From the IMG/VR virus record IMGVR_UViG_3300006916_005240, positions 1 to 23,503 of that record: a stretch of DNA of 23,503 nt; one strand, 5' to 3'. The stretch comes from a virus. The position numbers were made by a program, and so were the translations under genes. This document shows positions 1-6,682 of the stretch, piece after piece. The notes beneath the pieces were generated by a model. That model made no database searches, was not told the DNA's origin, and saw nothing but the letters and a program-made list of their open reading frames with translations. The stretch's first letter is position 1, and each line of letters begins with the position of its first letter.

Positions 1-37
1 GAAGAATCAGTAGAAGAATCACGGAAAGGAACTAACA

Positions 38-325
38 ATGCGTAAAGTAATCGACAACAACTACACTAACACAATGCTCACAGCCTTCCAGTACGTACAT
101 GACGTAGTTAAATCTGGAGGCCTCGCCTATGAAACAAAGAGTGCTATCTGGGTTTACGAAGTAGAGCGTGATAGAGTAATGCTCATCGTCAAATCTCCTG
201 CTAACATGTCTAACAGGTTTATTGACTATGTCAAAGGAGATAAGCACTTTCAGAGTCACAAAGACAGGATTATCAAGCTTACTAACGCTAAGCCTGTGGT
301 GACTCGTTACGAAATTGCGTCTTAA
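38..325 (+). CDS. Hypothetical phage protein, 95 aa
   Basis: I do not recognise the family. The ATG at 38 follows an AAAGGA-type ribosome binding site (AAAGGA about 10 bases upstream), the same signal used by most genes in this block. The product is a small soluble-looking protein with mixed charge, no membrane segment and no obvious catalytic motif. It lies directly upstream of the tRNA in the rightward early/replication block, so an early accessory role is possible, but this is only positional inference. An antisense frame over the same bases has no such start signal. Confidence 0.7.
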   Translation: MRKVIDNNYTNTMLTAFQYVHDVVKSGGLAYETKSAIWVYEVERDRVMLIVKSPANMSNRFIDYVKGDKHFQSHKDRIIKLTNAKPVVTRYEIAS

Positions 326-346
326 AAAACACCCTTAAAGGGGGAA

Positions 347-423
347 GGGCGCATAGTCCAATTGGCAGAGACACTGGACTTAAAATCCACACAGTCTGGG
401 TTCGAATCCCAGTGCGCCTACCA
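347..423 (+). tRNA. tRNA with UAA anticodon (predicted Leu), short variable loop
   Basis: A complete cloverleaf can be folded by eye. The acceptor stem pairs GGGCGCA (347-353) with TGCGCCT (413-419), with one G-U pair. The D arm is GTC/GAC with GG in the loop. The anticodon stem is TGGA/TCCA with loop CTTAAAA, giving anticodon TAA at 381-383. The T arm is CTGGG-TTCGAAT-CCCAG (396-412). The discriminator is A (420) and the CCA end is encoded (421-423). UAA reads the leucine codon UUA (and perhaps UUG). The variable region is only about 5 nt (391-395), whereas bacterial leucine tRNAs normally carry a long variable arm. A C-C mismatch sits at the top of the anticodon stem. The gene is clear; the amino acid is inferred from the anticodon. 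Confidence 0.9.
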
Positions 424-440
424 ATTTGAAAGGATATACC

Positions 441-773
441 ATGCTACAAGTAACTCTTAATACAACTGACTATCCACACCTTGACACTGAAGAGGTCTTC
501 GGACTTCTTCCTAACTGGGTCAGGGAATATACCTTGGGTCTCACTGAGGAGAACACACTCAAAGATCACCTTGATACTGCTTATGGCTTTGGGCTGTATG
601 AGTTTGATGGAGAGATACTAGAAGACGGTACCTATCGTAGCCCATATGAAGAAGATGAGGACATCAAGTGGGTAGGTCAAATGAATACTCCCGATGGTAC
701 ACTATACTTCTACAAGTACTCTATTGTAGGTATTCCAACTCAATCAGGTTATTTCTTAACAAGGATGGATTGA
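441..773 (+). CDS. Conserved-looking hypothetical phage protein, 110 aa
   Basis: The ATG at 441 is chosen because GAAAGGA (428-434) lies 6 nt upstream; an in-frame TTG at 426 overlaps the binding site and is unlikely. The protein is acidic in its middle (a run of E/D around residues 68-78) and ends with a hydrophobic and aromatic stretch (YFYKYSIVGIP) followed by GYFLTRMD. I recall similar C-termini in small proteins of T7-like marine phages but can give no function. The stop overlaps the next start by one base (TGATG), which indicates translational coupling. Confidence 0.75.
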   Translation: MLQVTLNTTDYPHLDTEEVFGLLPNWVREYTLGLTEENTLKDHLDTAYGFGLYEFDGEILEDGTYRSPYEEDEDIKWVGQMNTPDGTLYFYKYSIVGIPTQSGYFLTRMD

Positions 774-916
774 TGATAGAAATAATCTGCAAACAGTGTA
801 AAGCAAAACAGTATATCACTGAGTCATTTGCAAAACTTGGCAGACTATACTGTCGTGTTTGTAGTAACGAACTTAACTACGAAAAGGACAAAGATGGAAG
901 AACTAGAGATACTTAA
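773..916 (+). CDS. Small CxxC zinc-ribbon-like protein, 47 aa
   Basis: The start at 773 overlaps the previous stop by one base and has AAGGA about 8 nt upstream. Two CxxC knuckles, CKQC near residue 6 and CRVC near residue 27, spaced about 20 residues apart, form a probable four-cysteine zinc site. The tail is lysine/arginine/aspartate rich. Small phage zinc ribbons often bind nucleic acid or host proteins, but nothing here shows the target. The open frame extends upstream to 668 only by running inside the previous gene, so the short form is preferred. Confidence 0.7.
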   Translation: MIEIICKQCKAKQYITESFAKLGRLYCRVCSNELNYEKDKDGRTRDT

Positions 917-1100
917 CTTTGAAGAGACCGATGATGGCGGTGCGATAATGCACGTATCAATGTCCCCTCTTGCAGTTAAAGTATGTGTAGAACAAGGCAT
1001 ACTTACTATGATTAAGAGGTATATAGACGATGAGGCACGAAGCTTTCATGCTAGAAAGGATGAAGATGGAAGAGAAAGTATGGACAGCAGTCAGTCCTAA
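894..1100 (+). CDS. Hypothetical protein, 68 aa
   Basis: The ATG at 894 follows AAAGGA with a normal spacer. It overlaps the preceding gene by 23 nt and the next by 35 nt. The product is acidic (EELEILNFEETDDGG at the start) with a hydrophobic centre (PLAVKVCVEQGILTMI) and a charged tail. No family is recognised. Its overlaps suggest co-translation with the neighbouring small genes. Confidence 0.65.
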   Translation: MEELEILNFEETDDGGAIMHVSMSPLAVKVCVEQGILTMIKRYIDDEARSFHARKDEDGRESMDSSQS

Positions 1101-1353
1101 ACACTACAAAGAGATTGTCCCTGGACTGCAGTATATGCAGATGATGGATCACATGCTAGCTGACTTTGAGGGCAGTGAAGCGCATTTGATGGGACAGATC
1201 TACAAGTATCTTATGCGTTATGGTAAGAAAGACGCTAAGAACCAAGAACTAGGTAAGGTCTTTTGGTATCTGTGCTACCTGATGATTAACAATGGAATGA
1301 ATAGCGCAGACTTACACTCAACACTAGATGAAATCGAGGAGATGTTCATATGA
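1066..1353 (+). CDS. DUF3310-family protein, nucleotide kinase-like
   Basis: A 95-residue protein with the family pattern PKHY (residues 11-14), then a central segment reading QIYKYLMRYGKKD (an iKYlxRxxxK-type motif), then a leucine-rich helix (ELGKVFWYLCYLM). This matches the DUF3310 family, which to my knowledge includes T7 gp1.7, reported as a nucleotide kinase. That activity is not demonstrable here, and no Walker A motif is visible. Of several in-frame ATGs (1030, 1048, 1060, 1066), 1066 is chosen because AGAAAGGA (1053-1060) lies 5 nt upstream. The stop overlaps the ssDNA-binding gene start (ATGA). Confidence 0.7.
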   Translation: MEEKVWTAVSPKHYKEIVPGLQYMQMMDHMLADFEGSEAHLMGQIYKYLMRYGKKDAKNQELGKVFWYLCYLMINNGMNSADLHSTLDEIEEMFI

Positions 1354-1838
1354 TTACTGAAAAACGTACTGTTATTATTCGTGACGCTGAAATGCATTGG
1401 GCTAAGTTGGGTAAGCCTGTAGAACCATTTGGTACACTTCAATGGGAATTGCAGATCAGAACACGAGATAAAGCAACAGCAAAAGACTGGAAAGATAACT
1501 TCTATCTCACTGTCAAACAAGAAGATGATGACGATGGTGTGTATTGGAAAGCAAATCTTAAGCGCAAAGCCATTAAGAAGGATGGCGAAAAGAATACACC
1601 ACCAGACGTACTTGATGGTGCTAAACAGCCTATTGATGGTACAACCATTGGTAACGGTTCAGTAGGTAACGTTATGCTATTCCAATATCCTTATGATGTA
1701 GGAGGACGCAAAGGCGTTTCAAGTATCCTGTCTAAAGTACAGGTAGTAAATCATAAGGTATATCAACCAGATACAGGAACTGACTTCGATATTGTCGGTG
1801 ATGTAGATGAACCACAAGGAGACGTAACAGATTTCTAA
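1350..1838 (+). CDS. Single-stranded DNA-binding protein (T7 gp2.5-like)
   Basis: A 162-residue protein with OB-fold-like alternating beta pattern, a conserved core with PPDVLDG (84-90) and IGNGSVGNVML (100-110), then GVSSILSKVQVV (122-133). It ends in an acidic tail with terminal Phe (DVTDF). An acidic tail ending in Phe is the hallmark of T7 gp2.5, where it contacts the polymerase and helicase and is displaced by DNA. It is shorter than gp2.5 (232 aa). It would coat ssDNA at the fork and coordinate the DNA polymerase and primase-helicase encoded downstream. The start overlaps the previous stop (ATGA) with GAGGAG upstream. Confidence 0.8.
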   Translation: MITEKRTVIIRDAEMHWAKLGKPVEPFGTLQWELQIRTRDKATAKDWKDNFYLTVKQEDDDDGVYWKANLKRKAIKKDGEKNTPPDVLDGAKQPIDGTTIGNGSVGNVMLFQYPYDVGGRKGVSSILSKVQVVNHKVYQPDTGTDFDIVGDVDEPQGDVTDF

Positions 1839-2143
1839 TGGGAGATGTAATAGACTTTCCTATGAAGGTTGAAGTCGAATTAGAGGATGAGGGGCAAGCG
1901 ATGCTGGAAGCTGGCATCGTTGCCTTGTGGGATCTTATTGGTGGCTCCAATCTAAAGGACAAGCTAGACCATGAAACTTATATGTTCATGTTCTTGCAAT
2001 ACTCAGGTGTCTGCTTTGATTGTATGGAAAAAGAGTTAATCATTGTAGATGAAGATGGAAATCTTGGTATCGATATAAGCATAAAGGAAATGTTACAAAA
2101 TGCGATTACAGACATTGAGACAGAGCTTGCAACCAAGCATTAA
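1838..2143 (+). CDS. Hypothetical acidic protein, 101 aa
   Basis: The start overlaps the stop of the ssDNA-binding gene (TAATG), so the two are probably translationally coupled. The N-terminus (MGDVIDFPMKVEVELEDEG) is acidic, followed by helices including a CFDC cysteine pair around residues 58-61. No family is recognised. The position suggests a replication accessory role, which is inference only. Confidence 0.65.
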   Translation: MGDVIDFPMKVEVELEDEGQAMLEAGIVALWDLIGGSNLKDKLDHETYMFMFLQYSGVCFDCMEKELIIVDEDGNLGIDISIKEMLQNAITDIETELATKH

Positions 2144-2375
2144 AGCACTCACTGAAGCAGCCGATTACTGGTCAGAAATGACTGTTCGAGGTAAAGCAGG
2201 TGGGCATCATTATATAATGCTGGTAAGAGCAATTCAAGACCTTAAGAATTATATTCTTGAAGCAGAAAGGAATGATAATGAAGAATTACGTTTATCTAGC
2301 GGGACCGATGGAGGACTGCTCCGAAGAGTGGATGACACAATGGAGGACGAAGGCATCCCACAGTTTAGACAGTAA
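2100..2375 (+). CDS. Hypothetical protein, 91 aa, extensively overlapping
   Basis: This frame fills the otherwise gene-free stretch 2144-2277. Its central part (AADYWSEMTVRGKAGG, then a helical segment) looks like real protein. The ATG at 2100 is 11 nt after AAAGGA (2083-2088), a long but tolerable spacer. It overlaps the upstream gene by 44 nt and the next gene by 98 nt in another frame, which is more than any other pair here. The last 33 residues are therefore low-quality evidence. No family is recognised. Confidence 0.5.
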   Translation: MRLQTLRQSLQPSIKALTEAADYWSEMTVRGKAGGHHYIMLVRAIQDLKNYILEAERNDNEELRLSSGTDGGLLRRVDDTMEDEGIPQFRQ

Positions 2376-2715
2376 TGGCATTCAATACCTGGACCCAACA
2401 AGGCGTGTGTCGTTTCATGAAGAGCTTTCTCTTAGTGAGCAACACAAGCCTGTTCAGTCTACTTGTAGACGTATCTTTAAAATGGACATGCAAGACATAG
2501 CAAACAGCAATATAGTTCTTGCAGATGTTCGACGTGGTAGTGGAAGAGGTACAGGTACTGCAATGGAACTAATGTTTGCTCACATGAAGAATAAAATCAT
2601 TATCTTGTGGGCAGATAAAGACGACCTTATACACCCATTCTACGAGAGTATCTACACAGAGAAATACTTTACATTAGAAGAATGTCTTGACGCATGTACA
2701 TATTACTTTGATTAG
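2278..2715 (+). CDS. Nucleoside 2-deoxyribosyltransferase-like protein
   Basis: A 145-residue protein. YLAGPM (6-11) is the N-terminal phosphate/nucleoside-loop motif. The later stretch DIANSNIVLADV, then GRGTGTAMELMFA, matches the GTAxE(L/M) signature whose glutamate is the catalytic nucleophile in 2'-deoxyribosyltransferases. The family swaps the base on deoxynucleosides or cleaves nucleotides, so a role in salvage or pool sanitising is likely; the exact substrate cannot be read. The length is typical. The ATG at 2278 is chosen because AGAAAGGA (2264-2271) is 6 nt upstream, although ATG 2272 is also in frame. The dCMP deaminase at 8631 may act in the same pathway. Confidence 0.75.
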   Translation: MKNYVYLAGPMEDCSEEWMTQWRTKASHSLDSNGIQYLDPTRRVSFHEELSLSEQHKPVQSTCRRIFKMDMQDIANSNIVLADVRRGSGRGTGTAMELMFAHMKNKIIILWADKDDLIHPFYESIYTEKYFTLEECLDACTYYFD

Positions 2716-2726
2716 AAAGGAAAACA

Positions 2727-3002
2727 ATGCCTTACATTACTCAAGAAGACCGTAAGAACTTTATGTGGATTGAAAGCGCAATTGAAGATACGCCGCCTAA
2801 TAAAGCAGGTGAGCTTCAATACCTTATTGCTGTCATGATACATCATTTTATACGAGAAAGAGGTCTTAATTATCAGACATGCAATGATGTCATGGGCGCA
2901 CTCACAGGTGCTAACCTGGAGTTCTATAGACGCTTTGTAGCTGACTACGAAGACAGTAAAATCAGAGATAATGGTGATGTCTATTACGAAGTGTACGAAT
3001 AA
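2727..3002 (+). CDS. Conserved hypothetical protein (MPYI... / YEDxKIxxNGDVY type)
   Basis: A 91-residue protein with a strong site (AGAAAGGA) before ATG 2727. The N-terminus MPYITQEDRK and the C-terminal pattern EFYRR...YEDSKIRDNGDVYYEVYE are characteristic of a small family I have seen across many phages and some bacteria; I believe it is a DUF without known function. A hydrophobic helix (LQYLIAVMIHHFI) lies in the middle. It belongs to the small-gene cluster ahead of the DNA polymerase. Confidence 0.75.
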   Translation: MPYITQEDRKNFMWIESAIEDTPPNKAGELQYLIAVMIHHFIRERGLNYQTCNDVMGALTGANLEFYRRFVADYEDSKIRDNGDVYYEVYE

Positions 3003-3052
3003 AGACTCGCTTGGTCGAGAGTGTAATCAACATAAACAAGGAGATAATTTCT

Positions 3053-3280
3053 GTGGCTATCCCAAATGCAATCACTTGGCTACTCAATATCTTCGGAAAG
3101 GAGCGTTGTCTAATGAAGGACGATGGTGGTTATCGAGATGTAACCCAAAGCTTCTTAGGTCGTATGAGGGAAGTGCGTAGATGCCCTGTATGCGGAGAAG
3201 AGTATTGGGAAGGTGCTTTAGATTTTCTATCGGATGAATTTGTTTGTCCGAGTTGTGAAAACGGAAAGGAAGAAGAATGA
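3053..3280 (+). CDS. Zinc-ribbon protein with two possible starts
   Basis: The C-terminal half carries CPVC and CPSC knuckles about 20 residues apart, a probable zinc ribbon, and an acidic EE tail. Two in-frame starts are equally equipped. GTG 3053 has AAGGAG at 3038-3043 and a 9 nt spacer (75 aa). ATG 3113 has AAGGAG at 3098-3103 and also a 9 nt spacer (55 aa, starting MKDDGG). The longer form is given because it closes a 110 nt gap; both may be made. The stop overlaps the DNA polymerase start (ATGA). Function unknown; nucleic-acid or protein binding is possible. Confidence 0.6.
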   Translation: MAIPNAITWLLNIFGKERCLMKDDGGYRDVTQSFLGRMREVRRCPVCGEEYWEGALDFLSDEFVCPSCENGKEEE

Positions 3281-5091
3281 AACTCGTATTTGACATTGAG
3301 ACAGATGGCATCAAAGCTACACGCATTTGGTGTCTTGTTATTCAAGATGTCGAAAGCAAGAGGATCTATAAGTGTTCTGATGTAGATGAGATGTGTCTCT
3401 CAATTAATGAAGGCATAGCTCTGATGCATAAGGCAGATGCACTTATCGGTCACAACATTATTGGCTATGATTTAGCTGTTATTAAACAACTACTTAACGA
3501 AAACTTTTATGATAAGAAGTTGTATGACACCTGGGTTATGAGTCAAACACTCAACTATAAACGCGGACACAAACATGGTCTTGCAGGTTGGGGTGAACAT
3601 CTCGGTTACAGTAAGCTAGACTTTAATGACTGGGATTCATACAGCCTTGAGATGTTAACTTATTGTGTGCGTGACGTAGAACTCAATACACGGGTCTACG
3701 AAATGCTTATCAAAGAATTTAAAGATCAATCAGCAAAGAAACCCTTAATTGCTAAGGGTCTTCGGGCTGAACACGATGCTGCAATCTTTGAGGCACAAGT
3801 AAGAATGCATGGCTGGCTATTCGATGTTGAAGCTGCTAATAAACTGCATCAAGAAATGTCAGATGAGTTAGAAGCAATTGAGTCTCGTGTGCATCCTCAA
3901 TTACCTGAGATGACTATCTATGTAGATAAACAACCTAAGACAGCAAAGTATACTAAGAAAGGAGACTTTACTGCTGTCACAAGGCGTTTGCTTACTGAAC
4001 ATCTTGGGTATGAGCCTGAAGTAGATGACTGGGATCCTGAACAAGAATTCCAACGTCAATATCAAACACAAGTTACTCTTGGTAATATGGAAGAAGTCAA
4101 AGAATACTTGTTTAGTATAGGATGGGAACCAGATGACTGGAACTACAAGAAACAAGGTTATGAGTTTGTTAAGACAAGCCCGAAACTCACAACAACGAGC
4201 CTTACTTTACTCGGAGATATTGGACTCGATATTGACCGATACTACACAACAAGATCGCGAAGGTCTATTCTCGAAGGCTGGCTTAAAGAGGTTAAGGGAA
4301 ATAGGCTATCTGGAAGAATGTGGACTATCGGTACGCCTACATTCAGAGCAAGACACGAAGTAATTACTAACTTACCTAGTGTTGATGCTGCATGGGGCAA
4401 AGAAATGCGTAGTCTCTTTATATGCGAAGACGGATACAAAGTAGTTGGTGCTGACTCTGCTGGTAATCAGATGAGAGCATTGTGTCATTATATTGGTGAC
4501 GATAAATTCACTAAAGAGGTAACGGATGGAGACATTCACACTTATAATGCAGGTATTCTTGGGAGTAGCCGTGGTGACGCTAAGCGTTGGCTTTATGCCT
4601 ATCTATTTGGCGGTGGTGGCCGTAAGCTTGGCACTATTCTCACTGGTAAACCTGATGCTAAGGTGGGAGACGCTAGTAAAAGGAAGTACCAATCGGCAAT
4701 CCCTGGACTTGGAAAAGTCAAAGCAAAACTAGATGAAATCTTTAATCAAACCAGAGCAGGATACGGTGATAGTTTTATCCCTGCACTTGATGGTCGTAGA
4801 GTATATGTAGGCTCTGCTCATCAATCACTTAATTATCTACTGCAGAGTGCAGAAGCAATTACTTGTAAGGCTGCTGTAGGCTATGCTATGCAGAAGATTA
4901 AAGACGAACAACTCGACGCATATCCTGTTATCTTTTATCATGATGAGATGGCTTGGGTTGCTCGTGAAGATCAGGCTGAACGTGTCAAAGAGATTTGTAT
5001 CGAAGCTTTTAGAGAGGCACCAAAGCAATTCAATGTACAGTGTATGGATGGCGATGGTGTCATCGGTAACTGTTACGCAGATGTACACTAG
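3277..5091 (+). CDS. DNA polymerase, family A (T7 gp5-like) with 3'-5' exonuclease
   Basis: A 604-residue replicative polymerase. The exonuclease domain spans about residues 1-145: FDIETDG gives Asp6 and Glu8, GHNIIGYD is at 58-65, and YCVRDVELN contains Asp133, so proofreading looks intact. In the polymerase domain, motif A is VVGADSAGNQMRA with catalytic Asp392, motif B is RGDAKRWLYAYLFGG (Arg432, Lys436, Tyr440 at the T7 Tyr526 position), and motif C is FYHDEMAW with Asp556. The conserved C-terminal His ending (ADVH) resembles T7. It is about 100 residues shorter than T7 gp5, in the exonuclease domain and in the region between it and the fingers where T7 has its thioredoxin loop. It works with the neighbouring exonuclease, primase-helicase and ssDNA-binding protein. 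Confidence 0.97.
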   Translation: MKLVFDIETDGIKATRIWCLVIQDVESKRIYKCSDVDEMCLSINEGIALMHKADALIGHNIIGYDLAVIKQLLNENFYDKKLYDTWVMSQTLNYKRGHKHGLAGWGEHLGYSKLDFNDWDSYSLEMLTYCVRDVELNTRVYEMLIKEFKDQSAKKPLIAKGLRAEHDAAIFEAQVRMHGWLFDVEAANKLHQEMSDELEAIESRVHPQLPEMTIYVDKQPKTAKYTKKGDFTAVTRRLLTEHLGYEPEVDDWDPEQEFQRQYQTQVTLGNMEEVKEYLFSIGWEPDDWNYKKQGYEFVKTSPKLTTTSLTLLGDIGLDIDRYYTTRSRRSILEGWLKEVKGNRLSGRMWTIGTPTFRARHEVITNLPSVDAAWGKEMRSLFICEDGYKVVGADSAGNQMRALCHYIGDDKFTKEVTDGDIHTYNAGILGSSRGDAKRWLYAYLFGGGGRKLGTILTGKPDAKVGDASKRKYQSAIPGLGKVKAKLDEIFNQTRAGYGDSFIPALDGRRVYVGSAHQSLNYLLQSAEAITCKAAVGYAMQKIKDEQLDAYPVIFYHDEMAWVAREDQAERVKEICIEAFREAPKQFNVQCMDGDGVIGNCYADVH

Positions 5092-5103
5092 AAAGGAAGT
5101 ACA

Positions 5104-5319
5104 ATGGGTAAAATGAAAGACTACCTTATAGGACTAGAAGACGATTACTTTGCTATGGCTACAGAAATCGTTAACGAGTGTGAAGATTTCTCTGAGCTTG
5201 TTCAACGCATGAATAAATACCGTGACTGGATGTCATTGCATGATGACGAAAACGTATATACTGTATTAGGTGACATTTGGTCAGAGTATTGGGGAGACTA
5301 CTATGATAGCAGTCGTTGA
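5104..5319 (+). CDS. Hypothetical acidic protein, 71 aa
   Basis: The ATG at 5104 has GAAAGGAAG just upstream, 12 nt after the polymerase stop. The product is strongly acidic and aromatic at the C-terminus (DIWSEYWGDYYDSSR). It overlaps the exonuclease gene by 17 nt, and the exonuclease ribosome binding site lies inside it. No family is recognised. The position between polymerase and exonuclease suggests a replication-linked accessory role, unproven. Confidence 0.65.
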   Translation: MGKMKDYLIGLEDDYFAMATEIVNECEDFSELVQRMNKYRDWMSLHDDENVYTVLGDIWSEYWGDYYDSSR

Positions 5320-5989
5320 TGCCGATAGTTGTATTTATCAAACCGCTTGGCAACAACCAAGTCTTGATAAAGCCTTTGAAAATTATCTAACAATCATGTC
5401 TAAGCACTGGATTGATCCTGTTTGGTCTGATGAACAATTTATTTATTGCGGAGGTAAGGATAACTTTCGCTATGAACTCTGTCCTAACTATAAAGCAAAT
5501 CGTAAAGCACCTCCTGATGATGCTAGTTTGTTTCGTCCACTGATGGCTAAGATAATTGAAGAAGGTCTTGCTATACCGTCAGATGGAATGGAAGCAGATG
5601 ATAGGGTCAGGATTAAATGCACAGAGCTTGCTTCATTAAATAAAGAGTTTACTGTAGTACACATTGATAAAGACCTTGATTGTATTCCTGGGAAACACTA
5701 TAATCCACGGAAGCAAGCGTTCTATGATATCGATGTAAACACTGCTGATCTTCTTTATTGGACCCAGATGCTTAAAGGCGATCCAACAGATAATCTGCCT
5801 GGACTACCTAAAGTCGGCCCTAAGAAAGCAGAGGCAATGCTTAAGGGCGTTCCAATGGGTCGGCGTAAGTCTCGTGTGCTTGCAGCATACAGAGCTAAGT
5901 ATGGTCGGGTTGATTGGAAAGAAAAACTGCTTGAGACTGCTAATGGTATTCATATACTACGCAGTGAAGGCGATTACTTCAAGGTATAG
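5303..5989 (+). CDS. 5'-3' exonuclease / flap nuclease (T7 gp6-like)
   Basis: A 228-residue PIN/FEN-type nuclease. Metal-binding acidic residues are seen in order: Asp6 in VVDADS, EADD (97-100) and IDKDLD (121-126). The YKANR segment (63-67) is the usual DNA-contact helix. A helix-3-turn-helix motif GDPTDNLPGLPKVGPKKA spans 159-176. In T7-like phages this enzyme removes RNA primers and degrades host DNA to feed nucleotide pools. ATG 5303 is chosen because GGGGAG lies 6 nt upstream; an in-frame upstream start at 5270 would only extend into the previous gene. Confidence 0.92.
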   Translation: MIAVVDADSCIYQTAWQQPSLDKAFENYLTIMSKHWIDPVWSDEQFIYCGGKDNFRYELCPNYKANRKAPPDDASLFRPLMAKIIEEGLAIPSDGMEADDRVRIKCTELASLNKEFTVVHIDKDLDCIPGKHYNPRKQAFYDIDVNTADLLYWTQMLKGDPTDNLPGLPKVGPKKAEAMLKGVPMGRRKSRVLAAYRAKYGRVDWKEKLLETANGIHILRSEGDYFKV

Positions 5990-5998
5990 GAGAGTACT

Positions 5999-6682
5999 AT
6001 GTCTACTAATACTCAAGACCACCAGCGTTACGAAGATGTAATTATTAAAGAAGTTACTAACGTAGACGCAGGTGGCTGGGTCGGCATCATAACTGAAGAG
6101 CATGGTGAGATCCGTTGTAAATCTAACTTGCGTACTAAACTTAAGCTTAAGAAAGGATGGGAAGGGGATCTCACAGTATGGGTTAATCCTAATAGTAGCA
6201 CTGTTTGTGTAGCATTTGACCAGAAAGCCTGGAAAGCTACTGGCGCAGACGCTATGCCACACGGTCAGTGGTCTTTATCAGCAGATATCGATGCAATTAA
6301 TCCATATGAATCAGAAGGCTTTGTATATCTTATTCGTGAAAATTCTACGGGTAAAGGCTATGTCGGTAAGAAATCTTACTGGAACTACAGCAAAGGTAAA
6401 CGTGTACGCCAATCTAATTGGAAGACGTATGCGTCATCAGGTGTAGATACTGCACAGAAGGTCTCTGATAATCCAGAGGAATTTGAATACACTATTCTGG
6501 CAGAAGCACCTGATAAGTCTGCGCTTAATTATCTTGAAGTACTATGGCAGATTAAACTTGAAGTGCTTACTTCTGTCGATCATGAAGGCGAAAAGCTTTA
6601 CTATAATAAAACATTAGGTAGTGAGAAATGGATGCTCACTAAAGCGTTTATCGAGGAGTACAATGCGAAATCCAATGTATAA
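5999..6682 (+). CDS. GIY-YIG endonuclease-like protein (SegE-type)
   Basis: A 227-residue protein in two parts. Residues 1-100 form a beta-rich domain of unknown family. Residues 107-200 resemble a GIY-YIG nuclease: GFVYLIRENSTGKGYVGKK supplies the two-strand motif (Tyr110, Tyr121-Val-Gly123), WKTYASS (141-147) matches the WKxYxxSS element of SegE-like proteins, and Glu180 in NYLEVLW is the likely metal-binding glutamate. The family makes DNA breaks. Fixed between exonuclease and primase-helicase, it may be a structural nuclease of replication or recombination (the role of T7 endonuclease I) rather than a homing enzyme. The start has GGAGAG upstream. Confidence 0.75.
   Translation: MSTNTQDHQRYEDVIIKEVTNVDAGGWVGIITEEHGEIRCKSNLRTKLKLKKGWEGDLTVWVNPNSSTVCVAFDQKAWKATGADAMPHGQWSLSADIDAINPYESEGFVYLIRENSTGKGYVGKKSYWNYSKGKRVRQSNWKTYASSGVDTAQKVSDNPEEFEYTILAEAPDKSALNYLEVLWQIKLEVLTSVDHEGEKLYYNKTLGSEKWMLTKAFIEEYNAKSNV

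Noticed and set aside
1-45. 3' end of an upstream gene, and a 9-base direct repeat (1-9 and 13-21)
   Set aside because: Three frames are open from the edge, with stops at 13, 35 and 45, so the true gene end cannot be chosen; the repeat is too short to mean much.
347-423. tRNA gene as a prophage attachment site
   Set aside because: No integrase or excision gene is visible, and the tRNA is complete with its own CCA; nothing supports integration.
2971-3180. Cys/His-rich frame (CNQH...CGYPKCNH) overlapping the zinc-ribbon gene
   Set aside because: Looks zinc-finger-like, but it has no start codon with a ribosome binding site after the preceding stop and is out of frame with the better-supported CPVC/CPSC gene.
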